In this document: positions 25,080 to 32,988 of the stretch, one piece after another
Layout: every line of letters begins with the position of its first letter
Position numbering within the stretch: the first letter of the stretch is position 1
Origin: Longimicrobiales bacterium
GTDB lineage: Bacteria; Gemmatimonadota; Gemmatimonadetes; Longimicrobiales; RSA9
Direction: 5' to 3'
NCBI GenBank assembly: GCA_035764935.1
Contig: DASTYK010000143.1
Coordinates: 1 to 53,149 of the forward strand
Length of the DNA: 53,149 nt
Made by a program: the position numbers and the translations under genes
The notes under the pieces: model-generated
What the model was told of the DNA's origin: nothing
What the model saw: only the letters and a program-made list of their open reading frames with translations
The model's database searches: none

Positions 25080-25240
25080 CCCCGGCTGATGCCGGTCCGC
25101 AGCCGGCTGACGCCGAGCCAGAGCGCCTGGCGCGTGCCGTAGACGTTGGAGAAGCGGAGCGCGACCGCGGGGATACGACCCGTCCGCCCGGCGTGCGCTA
25201 CAGCCCCTCGCCGTAGGTGCTCATGCTCGAGACGACCGCT
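25080..25240 (-). pseudogene. Remnant of an NAD-dependent epimerase/dehydratase gene
   Basis: Two typical epimerase fragments lie on the minus strand in different frames. VVSSMSTYGEGL (25201-25236, the active-site Ser/Tyr strand region) runs into a TAG, and IPAVALRFSNVYGTRQAL (about 25120-25174) follows after only 26 bases. In intact proteins about 60 residues with the YxxxK helix lie between, so that part has been deleted, and what follows RQAL no longer resembles the family. The whole gap between the Csp-like gene and the DUF983 gene (24827-25295) otherwise holds no gene I can support. Confidence 0.6.
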
Positions 25241-25295
25241 GCTGCCACCGGACGCGGCCACTGGAAATCGGCGGGAGAATTGGCCATATTGCGCT

Positions 25296-25733
25296 ATGAC
25301 AACAAGTTCGGTCACTTCGACGAAGAGCGGCGTCCGGCCGCAGGCGCGGCCCGGCGCCTGGACGGTCATCGGGCGATCCATGCTGCTGCGCTGCCCCGCG
25401 TGCGGTGAGCGGCAGGTGCGCCGGACGTACTTCGATTTCGCGGAATCATGCCCGGCGTGCGGGCTGCGCTTCGATCGCGGCGAGCACGACTACTGGATCG
25501 GCGGGTTCATGCTGAACTTCGTGGTGGGTGAGCTGATCGCGGTCGCATTCTTTCTCACCGCAATCGTGGTGACCTGGCCGGATGTGCCGTGGTCCTGGGT
25601 GCTGTACGGCTCGATCCTGCCCGCAGCGCTCGGGCCGGCGCTGGCGTATCCCTTCTCGCGCAACCTGTGGTTCGCGCTGGACCTGATCTTCCGGCCCGCT
25701 GAGCCGCACGAGTTCGTCGAGCCGTTGGCCTGA
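25296..25733 (+). CDS. DUF983 family small membrane protein
   Basis: The 145-residue protein has a zinc-ribbon-like head (CPACGERQVRRTYFDFAESCPACG, two CPxCG knuckles about 18 residues apart), the conserved FDRGEHDYWIGG stretch and two membrane helices (LIAVAFFLTAIVVTW and VLYGSILPAALGPALAYPF). This is the DUF983 layout; function unknown, found near respiratory and redox genes in many bacteria. The start is uncertain: ATG 25296 has no ribosome site but has CATATT five bases upstream, which would fit a leaderless transcript; ATG 25380, directly before LLRCPACGE, is the alternative. Confidence 0.85.
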   Translation: MTTSSVTSTKSGVRPQARPGAWTVIGRSMLLRCPACGERQVRRTYFDFAESCPACGLRFDRGEHDYWIGGFMLNFVVGELIAVAFFLTAIVVTWPDVPWSWVLYGSILPAALGPALAYPFSRNLWFALDLIFRPAEPHEFVEPLA

Positions 25734-25758
25734 CCGGCTGGATGTGCTAATGTGCGCG

Positions 25759-25776
25759 GGGCGGCGCTCGCCGCCC
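25759..25776 (+). terminator. Short GC hairpin after the DUF983 gene
   Basis: GGGCGGC (25759-25765) and GCCGCCC (25770-25776) form a 7-bp stem with loop GCTC, 26 bases after the DUF983 stop and 32 bases before the chosen start of the next gene. It could be a terminator or part of the next gene's leader. Confidence 0.4.
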
Positions 25777-25807
25777 GCAGCACATGAATCATATCCTGGA
25801 GGTCAGG

Positions 25808-26500
25808 TTGTCGGAATCGACGCCGCGCACGCTCACCCACTACGCACTCGCGCGGTTCACACAGGAATACTGGAACCTTGCTGAATCCGAGCGTGAGCGG
25901 ATCCATTCCCGGCTGCTCGCCGATCTGCGCGCAGCAACGCGCAAGCTGGACATCTACCAGGTCTTTCCGACCGAGCATCGCGCTGACATCTGCATCTGGT
26001 CAGCGATCGATGCAACCGAGCTCGGCGCGCCGGCGGCGTTCTTCGAGGCGTTCACGCGTGCGCTGAACCAGCATCGCCGCCATATCGAGATCGTCGACAC
26101 GCTCTGGGGGCTGACACGCCCATCGCAGTACAGCCGCGCGCAGCGCTCCACGCAGGAGATCGATCCGTTTGCAGAGGAGCGGCTGCCCTACCTCGTCATC
26201 TATCCGTTCGTGAAAACGGCGGAATGGTACATTCTGCCGCGCGAGGAGCGGCAGCGGATGATGAACGAGCACATCCGCATCGGCAAACAGTATCCCGAGA
26301 TCACGCAGCTTCTGCTCTACTCGTTCGGGCTGCAGGACCAGGAGTTCGTGGTGGTCTACGAGATGGAAAACCTGCAGCAGTTTTCCGACCTGGTGGCGGA
26401 GCTGCGCAGCAGCGAGGGGCGGATCTACACGGTGCGCGACACACCGCTCCACACCTGCATCTATCGGCCGGCGGAGGAGACACTCGCACTGTTCCGGTAG
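25808..26500 (+). CDS. Chlorite dismutase / HemQ family protein
   Basis: The protein (about 230 residues) has the Cld-family ferredoxin-like repeat fold. The C-terminal half carries LPYLVIYPFVKTAEWYILP, MMNEHIRIGKQYPE with the likely proximal heme His, and YSFGLQDQEFVVVYEME. The Tyr in VIYPF corresponds, from memory, to the catalytic Tyr of coproheme decarboxylase (HemQ/ChdC) in Gram-positives, which would place it in heme synthesis; chlorite detoxification seems less likely but is not excluded. The start is chosen at TTG 25808 because GGAGG lies five bases upstream; ATG 25784 would add eight residues and has no ribosome site. Confidence 0.85.
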   Translation: MSESTPRTLTHYALARFTQEYWNLAESERERIHSRLLADLRAATRKLDIYQVFPTEHRADICIWSAIDATELGAPAAFFEAFTRALNQHRRHIEIVDTLWGLTRPSQYSRAQRSTQEIDPFAEERLPYLVIYPFVKTAEWYILPREERQRMMNEHIRIGKQYPEITQLLLYSFGLQDQEFVVVYEMENLQQFSDLVAELRSSEGRIYTVRDTPLHTCIYRPAEETLALFR

Positions 26501-26539
26501 GCGTTACCGGTCGATGCAACGAGCAACCTCGGGGAAACC

Positions 26540-27487
26540 ATGACGAGCACACGGGCGGTTCATGGACGGGACGTGTCGGACGGGTTGCGCCATGTGGTTG
26601 CTGCGCTGGCTCTCCTGCTGGCCGGAGGGGCGTGCACGACCGGCGGCCAGTCGGAGCAGGCTGCGTCCGCCACCCTCCAGGACACCACGGCTCGCGTTGC
26701 GCAGATCACCGGGCTCACGCGCCCCGAAGCGGTACGTTACGACCCGGAGCAGGATGTCTGGTTCGTGTCGAACTACGGGCCCAGCCAGGACAGCGTGCGC
26801 GACGCCAACGGCTACATCTCCAGGGTGAGCGCCGACGGCACCATGGAGCAGCTCCGCTTCATGAGCGGCACGCCGCAGGCGCCGCTGCACGCACCGCGCG
26901 GCATGATCATCCGTGGCGACACGCTGTTCGTGGCGGATGCGGACGGCGTGCACGGGTTCCATCGCACCACCGGCGCGCACCTCGCCTTCATCGACATGAG
27001 CGCGCTGGAGCCGGGCTTCATCAACGACCTCGCCTTTGACGCGGACGGTGTGCTGTACGCCACGGACACGGGGCGCGCACGCGTGTACCGCATCCGCGGC
27101 GGGCGGGCGGAGATCGCCGTCGAAGGAGAGGAGACCGGTCCGCCGAACGGCATCACCTGGGACGCAGCGCGCGCCGCGTTGCTGCTTGCTCCCTGGAACG
27201 GCGAACAGCGGCTGCGCGCATGGGACCCTGCAAGGAATTCCTTCACGGTGGTCGGTCGACTGACGGGCGGCAATTTCGACGGCATCGAGATCGTCCCGGC
27301 CGGTGTGCTCGTCGCGAGCCAGGTCGATTCGACCCTGTACGTGTTCGACGGTGAACGCTCGACGCCGGTAGTGCGTGTGCCGGGCGCGCCCGCCGACATC
27401 GGGTACGATACGCGCCGCGGTCGTGTGGCCGTGCCGTACATCGCGCTGGACCGCGTCGATATCTGGGACCTGGCACAGCCGCAGTAG
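26540..27487 (+). CDS. Exported SMP-30/gluconolactonase-like beta-propeller protein
   Basis: The 315-residue protein has an N-terminal export signal (HVVAALALLLAGGACTTGG, possibly lipid-anchored) and a six-bladed propeller. Blade motifs include LTRPEAVRYDPEQDVWFVSN, LHAPRGMIIRGDTLFVADADG, FINDLAFDADGVLYATDTGR and PPNGITWDAARAALLLAPW, the last close to the SMP-30 metal-site pattern with Asn and Asp. It may be a lactonase or a ligand-binding propeller without catalysis; I cannot decide. It follows the Cld-family gene after 39 bases and ends in a clear terminator hairpin. Confidence 0.85.
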   Translation: MTSTRAVHGRDVSDGLRHVVAALALLLAGGACTTGGQSEQAASATLQDTTARVAQITGLTRPEAVRYDPEQDVWFVSNYGPSQDSVRDANGYISRVSADGTMEQLRFMSGTPQAPLHAPRGMIIRGDTLFVADADGVHGFHRTTGAHLAFIDMSALEPGFINDLAFDADGVLYATDTGRARVYRIRGGRAEIAVEGEETGPPNGITWDAARAALLLAPWNGEQRLRAWDPARNSFTVVGRLTGGNFDGIEIVPAGVLVASQVDSTLYVFDGERSTPVVRVPGAPADIGYDTRRGRVAVPYIALDRVDIWDLAQPQ

Positions 27488-27528
27488 CTGCGTACGGCTC
27501 ATAGCCGCGCTCGATGCATCTGCAGACG

Positions 27529-27554
27529 CCGCGCGGGCTCAGCTCCCCGCGCGG
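27529..27554 (+). terminator. Terminator hairpin after the SMP-30-like gene
   Basis: CCGCGCGGG (27529-27537) and CCCGCGCGG (27546-27554) form a perfect 9-bp stem with an 8-base loop, 41 bases after the stop. Confidence 0.6.
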
Positions 27555-27669
27555 CCTCGTGTACCACCTCTCCCGGGACTCATCGGGCGGTGCCGCACAT
27601 CGCCACTCCACTGCCTCGACTGGCCCGCATCCTGCCCGCTGCCCGCCGGACCTGGCGCGGAGGTGATGC

Positions 27670-28557
27670 GTGCTCGACCTGCTGAAGGATACGGTCAGGG
27701 AATTCCTGGACGACCGCTGCACGACCCTGGCCGCTGCGATTTCGTACTACACCGTCTTCGCGCTGCCACCACTGCTCGTGCTGATCCTGACCGTGGTCGG
27801 TCTGCTCGTCGATCCAAACGAAGTGCAGGGGCGCATCAGCCAGGAGGTCGGCTCGCTGATCGGGCCGGACGCCGCGCGGATGGTGGGCACGATGATCGAA
27901 CAGGCGGGACAGCTGCAGAGCGGGCCCGCGGCGCTCATCGGCGTGGTCGCGCTGCTCTTCGGCGCGACCGGCGCATTCATGCAGCTGCAGGGTGCTCTGA
28001 ACCAGGCGTGGGAGGTACCGCAGCAGAAGCAGACAGGCGGCATCAAGGGGCAGGTGGTGAAGCGTGTGCTGTCGCTCGGAATGATCCTCGGCGTCGGCTT
28101 CCTGCTCCTGGTTTCCATGGTGCTCGGCGCAGTCGTGACTGCGGCAGGTGATACGCTTTCAGCGTTCCTGCCGGAGTTCCTGTCGGGAACCATGCTGCAG
28201 GTGCTTCAGACTGTGGTGAGCCTGCTGCTCGTTTCGGCCCTGTTCGCGGCCATCTTCGAGATCCTGCCGGATGCCAGCATCGCGTGGCGTGACGCGGTCG
28301 TGGGTGGCGTGGTCACGGGTCTGCTCTTCGTGATCGGCAAGACACTGATCGGGGTGTACCTCGGCAGCAGCGATCCGGGCAGTGCTTTCGGCGCGGCCGG
28401 CGCACTCGCGGCGATCCTCGTGTGGATCTACTACTCGGCGATTATCGTGCTGCTCGGCGCCGAGTTCACGCAGGTGTGGGCGCGCCATCATGGGCGCGGG
28501 CCTTCTCAGCAGACGACCGTGCTGGAGGTCCCGCCCGCAGCCGCGTCGGGGGCGTAG
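27670..28557 (+). CDS. YihY/virulence factor BrkB family inner-membrane protein
   Basis: The 295-residue protein has six membrane helices. Family landmarks are CTTLAAAISYYTVFALPPLL at the N-terminus, the LLFGATGAFMQLQGALNQAWEV stretch (split by the conserved Gly-Ala), WRDAVVGGVVTGLLFVIGK and GAAGALAAILVWIYYSA near the end. Members were once misannotated as RNase BN; the true role (transport or envelope function) is unsettled. The GTG start at 27670 has GGAGG six bases upstream. It converges with the hydrogenase operon, only 36 bases away. Confidence 0.92.
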   Translation: MLDLLKDTVREFLDDRCTTLAAAISYYTVFALPPLLVLILTVVGLLVDPNEVQGRISQEVGSLIGPDAARMVGTMIEQAGQLQSGPAALIGVVALLFGATGAFMQLQGALNQAWEVPQQKQTGGIKGQVVKRVLSLGMILGVGFLLLVSMVLGAVVTAAGDTLSAFLPEFLSGTMLQVLQTVVSLLLVSALFAAIFEILPDASIAWRDAVVGGVVTGLLFVIGKTLIGVYLGSSDPGSAFGAAGALAAILVWIYYSAIIVLLGAEFTQVWARHHGRGPSQQTTVLEVPPAAASGA

Positions 28558-28593
28558 CGCTCATCCGGCGCGTGCGGGCGGCACGTCCCCGCT

Positions 28594-29817
28594 TCATCCC
28601 GTTGCGTGCGCGACCGGCGTCTCCTGCCGTGCGACCTTCTGCGCCGGCTTCGGCGGCAGTGCGGCCAGGATCGGGAAGCGCCGGACGATGAAGATGTAGG
28701 CCGCGATCTCGGCCGCGACGAGTCCCACCGTGACCATGATCTCCCCGACGGACGGGAAGTACACCGCGCCCGGAGCCGGCTGGTACGCGATCAGAAAGAC
28801 CGAGAAGCGGTAGAGAGTTCCCGCGAGCAGGATCAGCATGCCGCCGCGGAACAGGTTGCTGCGCGCGATGTTCGGCTGCAGCAGCACACCGATGCTGGCG
28901 ACGGCGAGCAGCATCTCGACGGTGAACCAGAACGTGAAGCGGTCGAACGCGAGCAGCAGGCCGAGCTGGCCGCGCAATGCGAGGTCGCCGACGCGCAGCA
29001 CGAGGAACAGGCCCATCAATCCGGCGGCAATGCGTCCCAATGGGGCCAGCAGCCGGTACTCGGACGGGCGGCCGAACGCCCGGCTCGAGACCGACGACTC
29101 GAGCACCACGCCGCCATAGCCCATCGCGATGCAGGTGATCAGGAAGAGCAGGGGCAGCAGTGGTGTGCTCCAGAGCGCGTGCACCTTCGGTCCCGCGAGC
29201 AGCATCAGCGAGCCGAGCGACGACTGGTGCATCGTCGGCAGCAGGATGCCGAGCGCGATGATGAACGGCAGTGCGCGCTCCATGCGTGGCAGCCAGCGCT
29301 CGGAGAAACGGCGCAGTCCGGGATTGCGGGCCGCGCGTCCGCCCTCGAGGAACGCGGGTGCCAGCTCGATCCATCCGACGAACACGTAGAGCGTGATGCA
29401 GAGCGCGACCTCGAGCAGGATCGAGTTGAGGTTCCAGCTCCACACGGCAGCGAGGCCGTAGAGGTTCCAGTAGCGGCCGAGGTCGATCACCACGCTCAGC
29501 CCCGCGATCGTGTAGCCGAGCGCGCTGGTCAGGATCGCCGACCGCACGAGCGGGTGGTACTGCCCGCGGTTGAGTGCGTAGACGAGGATCGCGACTGCAT
29601 AGCCACCGCAGGCGATCGCTGTGCCGGTCACGACGTCGAACGCGATCCAGATCCCCCAGGGATACGCGTCCGACAGCGCGGTGACCGAGCCGATCCCGAA
29701 CAGGAATCGCCAGGCGAGGATCGCCGCGGCAATGCCGACGAGGCCGAGCAGGACCAGGTACGAGGGTGTCATCAGGCGCCCGCCGACGGGCGCAGCCGCT
29801 GCGTGTGCCATGCTCAT
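28594..29817 (-). CDS. hybB: NiFe-hydrogenase integral membrane subunit HybB (NrfD/PsrC family)
   Basis: Membrane subunit that passes electrons between the HybA Fe-S protein and the quinone pool and can move protons. The 407-residue protein has about ten membrane helices and no heme-ligating His pattern, as usual for the NrfD/PsrC fold. Landmarks are SDAYPWGIWIAFDVVTGTA near the N-terminus, YTIAGLSVVIDLGRYWNLYG and the long central SSLGSLMLLAGPKVHALW. The start ATG overlaps the HybA stop (ATGA). As the last gene of the structural operon it completes a Hyd-2-type four-subunit enzyme facing the periplasm. Confidence 0.93.
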   Translation of the reverse strand: MSMAHAAAAPVGGRLMTPSYLVLLGLVGIAAAILAWRFLFGIGSVTALSDAYPWGIWIAFDVVTGTAIACGGYAVAILVYALNRGQYHPLVRSAILTSALGYTIAGLSVVIDLGRYWNLYGLAAVWSWNLNSILLEVALCITLYVFVGWIELAPAFLEGGRAARNPGLRRFSERWLPRMERALPFIIALGILLPTMHQSSLGSLMLLAGPKVHALWSTPLLPLLFLITCIAMGYGGVVLESSVSSRAFGRPSEYRLLAPLGRIAAGLMGLFLVLRVGDLALRGQLGLLLAFDRFTFWFTVEMLLAVASIGVLLQPNIARSNLFRGGMLILLAGTLYRFSVFLIAYQPAPGAVYFPSVGEIMVTVGLVAAEIAAYIFIVRRFPILAALPPKPAQKVARQETPVAHATG

Positions 29818-30707
29818 GCCTCCCGGTTCTCTGCGGCGGCGTCGTCCGCGGGCGGCTGCCGGCGATTGCGCCACACCGAAACGGCGAGCACACCGTACAG
29901 CGCGATCGGCGCGATGAATCCCTTGTAGACAGCGTGCTGAATCGTTTCCGGCAGGCTTGGCACGGAGCGTGTGCCGAGATCGGGCAGGCCGAGACTGGCA
30001 AACTGAACGCCCCGTGGCGCCAGGTAGAGCACCTGCGTGCCGCCGCCGTCGAACTCGCCGTACACCTTCGCCTCGTAGCGCTCCGGCTCTGCCTCGAGCC
30101 GCCGATGCGCCTCGGCGAGCAGCTCCTCGCGCGTGCCGTAGATCACGGCCTGGCGCGGGCAGACCTCCACGCACGCCGGAATGCCGCCCTCGGCGATCCG
30201 GTGCGCGCACAGCTCGCATTTCACGATCTTCGGCAGGGCCGCGTTCCACTCGAACTGCGGCACGCCGTACGGGCAGCCGATCTGGCAATACCGGCAGCCG
30301 ACGCACTTGCTGCCGTCCCACGTGACGATGCCGTGCTCCCGCTTCTGGAACGCGCCCAGCATGCACGCCGACACGCACCCCGGATCGACGCAGTGCATGC
30401 ACTGCATCTTCATGAACGAGGACTGCTCGCCGTCGCTGTAGTACTTGATGATGTTCTTGGTGTTGCCGGAGAGCGAGTCGGGCGAGTCCCAGCGGCTCTC
30501 CGGATCCTCCGGCTTCAGACCGTTCGCCTCACGACAGGCGACCATGCATGCCTTGCAGCCGACGCACAGCGTCGCATCGTAGAGCAGGCCGACGGCGTCG
30601 GCAGGCGCCTGTTTCGGCTCGCGCGCGTGTGCGGGCGCGACTGTCGAGGCAACTGCCGCCCCCGCGGCGGCCAGCGTCTTGAGCGCGGAACGACGGGACA
30701 ACGACAT
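29814..30707 (-). CDS. hybA: HybA-type periplasmic ferredoxin subunit with four [4Fe-4S] clusters
   Basis: Electron relay between the hydrogenase small subunit and HybB. The 297-residue protein starts with a twin-arginine signal (SRRSALK then a hydrophobic stretch, cut after AHA). Four Cys sets follow: CVGCKACMVACREAN, CMHCVDPGCVSAC, CVGCRYCQIGC and CELCAHRIAEGGIPACVEVC, enough for four cubane clusters. A C-terminal hydrophobic helix (GFIAPIALYGVLAVSVW) anchors it, as in HybA of E. coli hydrogenase 2. GGAGGTGAGC before the ATG at 30707 supports the start over the upstream in-frame alternative at 30770. It begins two bases before the end of the spacer after the maturation protease. Confidence 0.94.
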   Translation of the reverse strand: MSLSRRSALKTLAAAGAAVASTVAPAHAREPKQAPADAVGLLYDATLCVGCKACMVACREANGLKPEDPESRWDSPDSLSGNTKNIIKYYSDGEQSSFMKMQCMHCVDPGCVSACMLGAFQKREHGIVTWDGSKCVGCRYCQIGCPYGVPQFEWNAALPKIVKCELCAHRIAEGGIPACVEVCPRQAVIYGTREELLAEAHRRLEAEPERYEAKVYGEFDGGGTQVLYLAPRGVQFASLGLPDLGTRSVPSLPETIQHAVYKGFIAPIALYGVLAVSVWRNRRQPPADDAAAENREA

Positions 30708-30709
30708 GC

Positions 30710-31285
30710 TCACCTCCCCGCGATCGGGGGTGACAGTGCTGGATGAGACAGTGTTTCCATGCGCAGCCACCAGAGGTCCGGCGCTTCGGGCTCCGACCGT
30801 TGCCGGACCGGCCGGCCGAGCCGCGCCAGCTCCTCTGCAACTGCGGCCAGCGCGTCCGGTACGCTGCGGAGTACGGCGTCGCTCAGACCGAGGTGCGTAT
30901 CCACCGTCTCCGGGACGACGCCGACGAGAACCACGTCCTGCGGCGCGCTGCCCTGCAGCTCGAGCAGCATGAGCGTCGCGCCGAGCCCGGGATCGTGCGG
31001 GCTCAGCCGCTCCTTCGGCGGCTGCCGCACCAGGTCCGCCTTCCGATAAATCCGGATGCTGCCGGGCGGCGCGTCGAGCCGGACCGTGTCCAGCACGATG
31101 ACGGCCTCGTAGACCATGAGGTATGGTGAGAGGTCCAGCCCCGGTGTGCCGACGTCCGTTACGGCGACATCCGGGTGCAGCTCGTACGCGGCGCTGAAGC
31201 AGCGGGCCGCGTACGGGCCGAAGCCGTCATCATGCATGAGCACGTTGCCGAGGCCGAGAACGCCGCAGGCCGGTGCCGGTCTCAT
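30710..31285 (-). CDS. hybD: Hydrogenase maturation endopeptidase (HyaD/HybD family)
   Basis: Removes the C-terminal peptide of the large subunit after nickel insertion. The 191-residue protein has the HycI/HybD fold: GLGNVLMHDDGFGPY (first nickel-sensing acidic residue; Asp where HybD has Glu), then DVGTPGLDL (second acidic residue) and LSPHDPGL with the His ligand. It is longer than HybD (164) through a C-terminal tail. Its ATG overlaps the large-subunit stop, so it is made together with its substrate. Placing the protease between the catalytic and electron-transfer genes differs from the E. coli hyb order (OABCDEFG). Confidence 0.92.
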   Translation of the reverse strand: MRPAPACGVLGLGNVLMHDDGFGPYAARCFSAAYELHPDVAVTDVGTPGLDLSPYLMVYEAVIVLDTVRLDAPPGSIRIYRKADLVRQPPKERLSPHDPGLGATLMLLELQGSAPQDVVLVGVVPETVDTHLGLSDAVLRSVPDALAAVAEELARLGRPVRQRSEPEAPDLWWLRMETLSHPALSPPIAGR

Positions 31286-32988
31286 GAGCCGAGCACCTTC
31301 ACGCGCGAGACCTCGTTGCCCTCGACGTCCTGCGTGTGGATCGCACAGGCGATGCACGGGTCGAACGAATGGATCGTGCGGATCACCTCGAGCGGCCGCT
31401 CGGGGTCGGCCACCGGATTCGCGATCAGCGACGCCTCGTAGGGGCCGAGCCGGTTGCGCTCGTCACGCGGGCCCGCGTTCCATGTGGAGGGCACGACGGC
31501 CTGGTAGTTCCTGATCGCGCCGTCGTCGATCACGACCCAGTGGGACAGCGTGCCGCGCGGCGCCTCGTGGAAGCCGAAGCCGCGCACCTCGCCCTTCGGG
31601 AAGACCGGCTCGTTGAACGTCGCGGTGTCGCCCGACCCGATGTTGTCGAGCAGCAATTGCCAGTGCTTCGGGCCGAGGTCAGCCAGCACACTGGCGCGGA
31701 TCGCGCGCGCGAGATGGCGCCCCAGCGTCGAGTGCAGTGCACCGATACCGACCTCCGTGCCCGCGATCGATGACGCAGTTGCAAGTGCGAGGTCCACGTA
31801 CTGACGGAAGCGCGGATCACCCGCCGCGTAGCCGACGAGCACGTGCGCCAGCGGTCCGACCTGCATGGGTTCGCCGTTGAAGCGCGGCGCCTTCACCCAC
31901 GAGTACCTGCCGTCGTCCTGGAAGCCGGTGTAGTTCGGGACCGTATCCTCCTCGTAGGGATGCCGCGTCCAGTCGCCATCGTACCACGCATGCGCGATGG
32001 ACTCGGTGACACCATCGCGGAAGTAGGCATCGTCGAACCGGGTGATTGGCCGGTACGTGCCGAGGTCCCGGTTCATGATCGTGCCGCCGGGCAGGTCGAA
32101 CTCCGTGCCGGCCGTGTCGAGCGGCAGGTCGGGCACGGCGAGGTAGTTGGTGACGCCGGCACCGTGGCCGAGCCACTCCGGGTACATCGCGCCGACCGCG
32201 ATCACGTCCAGCAGATACACCTGGTGCACGAACTGCGAGACCTCGCCGAGCAGGCTCTGCACCTGCGCGAGCTTCGTCATGTTCAGCGTCGCCTGGTTGT
32301 CCAGGTTGATCGCGTTCGCGACACCGCCCACGGCCAGGTTCTGGATGTTCGGCGTCTTGCTGCCCAGGATCGCGACGACCTGGTTCGCCTTGCGCTGGTA
32401 CTCGAGCGCCTGCAGGTAGTGCGCTGTGGCCAGCAGGTTCACCTCCGGCGACAGCCGCATCGCCGGGTGCCCCCAGTAGCCGTTGGTGAAGATGCCGAGC
32501 TGACCGCTGTCGACGACCGACTGCACCTTGTCGCGCACGGCGGACAGCTCGCGCCAGTGGTTGTGCGGCCACTCCGAAATGCTGTCCGCGATGCGTGCGG
32601 CCTCTCGCGGGTCGGCCTTCAACGCAGACGTGACATCCACCCAGTCCAGCGCCGAGAGGTGATAGAAGTGCACGATGTGATCGTGCAGCGCGTGCGCGAT
32701 CAGGATCAGGTTGCGGATGTACTGCGCATTCTTCGGCACTTCCAGATTCAGCGCGTTCTCCACAGCGCGCACCGATGCGATCGCGTGCACGGTGGTGCAC
32801 ACGCCGCAGATGCGCTGCGTGAACAGCCAGGCCTCACGCGGATCGCGCCCCTCGAGGATCAGCTCGATGCCGCGCCACATCGTCCCCGAGGACCACGCAT
32901 TGCGCACCGCGCCACCATCGACCTCCACGTCGACGCGCAGGTGACCCTCGATGCGGGTCACGGGGTCGACCACGATTCGCTGACTCAT
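31282..32988 (-). CDS. hybC: [NiFe]-hydrogenase large (catalytic) subunit, group 1
   Basis: Carries the Ni-Fe active site that splits H2. The 568-residue protein has both Cys pairs: RICGVCTTVHA (L1 motif, N-terminal) and DPCIACAIH (L2 motif) near the end. The 17 residues after that His (TQDVEGNEVSRVKVLGS) are the peptide removed by the maturation protease, and VDPVTRIEGHLRVDVEVDG is the conserved start. No selenocysteine. It has no own signal and would be exported by Tat with the small subunit. The sequence and the HybA/HybB partners place it in group 1 (membrane-bound respiratory uptake); subgroup (1c, 1f or 1l) needs a tree. Its ATG overlaps the small-subunit stop. Confidence 0.96.
   Translation of the reverse strand: MSQRIVVDPVTRIEGHLRVDVEVDGGAVRNAWSSGTMWRGIELILEGRDPREAWLFTQRICGVCTTVHAIASVRAVENALNLEVPKNAQYIRNLILIAHALHDHIVHFYHLSALDWVDVTSALKADPREAARIADSISEWPHNHWRELSAVRDKVQSVVDSGQLGIFTNGYWGHPAMRLSPEVNLLATAHYLQALEYQRKANQVVAILGSKTPNIQNLAVGGVANAINLDNQATLNMTKLAQVQSLLGEVSQFVHQVYLLDVIAVGAMYPEWLGHGAGVTNYLAVPDLPLDTAGTEFDLPGGTIMNRDLGTYRPITRFDDAYFRDGVTESIAHAWYDGDWTRHPYEEDTVPNYTGFQDDGRYSWVKAPRFNGEPMQVGPLAHVLVGYAAGDPRFRQYVDLALATASSIAGTEVGIGALHSTLGRHLARAIRASVLADLGPKHWQLLLDNIGSGDTATFNEPVFPKGEVRGFGFHEAPRGTLSHWVVIDDGAIRNYQAVVPSTWNAGPRDERNRLGPYEASLIANPVADPERPLEVIRTIHSFDPCIACAIHTQDVEGNEVSRVKVLGS

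Noticed and set aside
24854-25381. 175-codon minus-strand frame as an intact gene
   Set aside because: Only a short segment resembles an epimerase and the rest is Arg/Ser-rich; treated as part of a pseudogene.
32307-32320. Possible O2-tolerant (group 1d) hydrogenase
   Set aside because: The supernumerary Cys of the proximal cluster are absent in the small subunit, and no cytochrome b HyaC gene is present; HybB replaces it.
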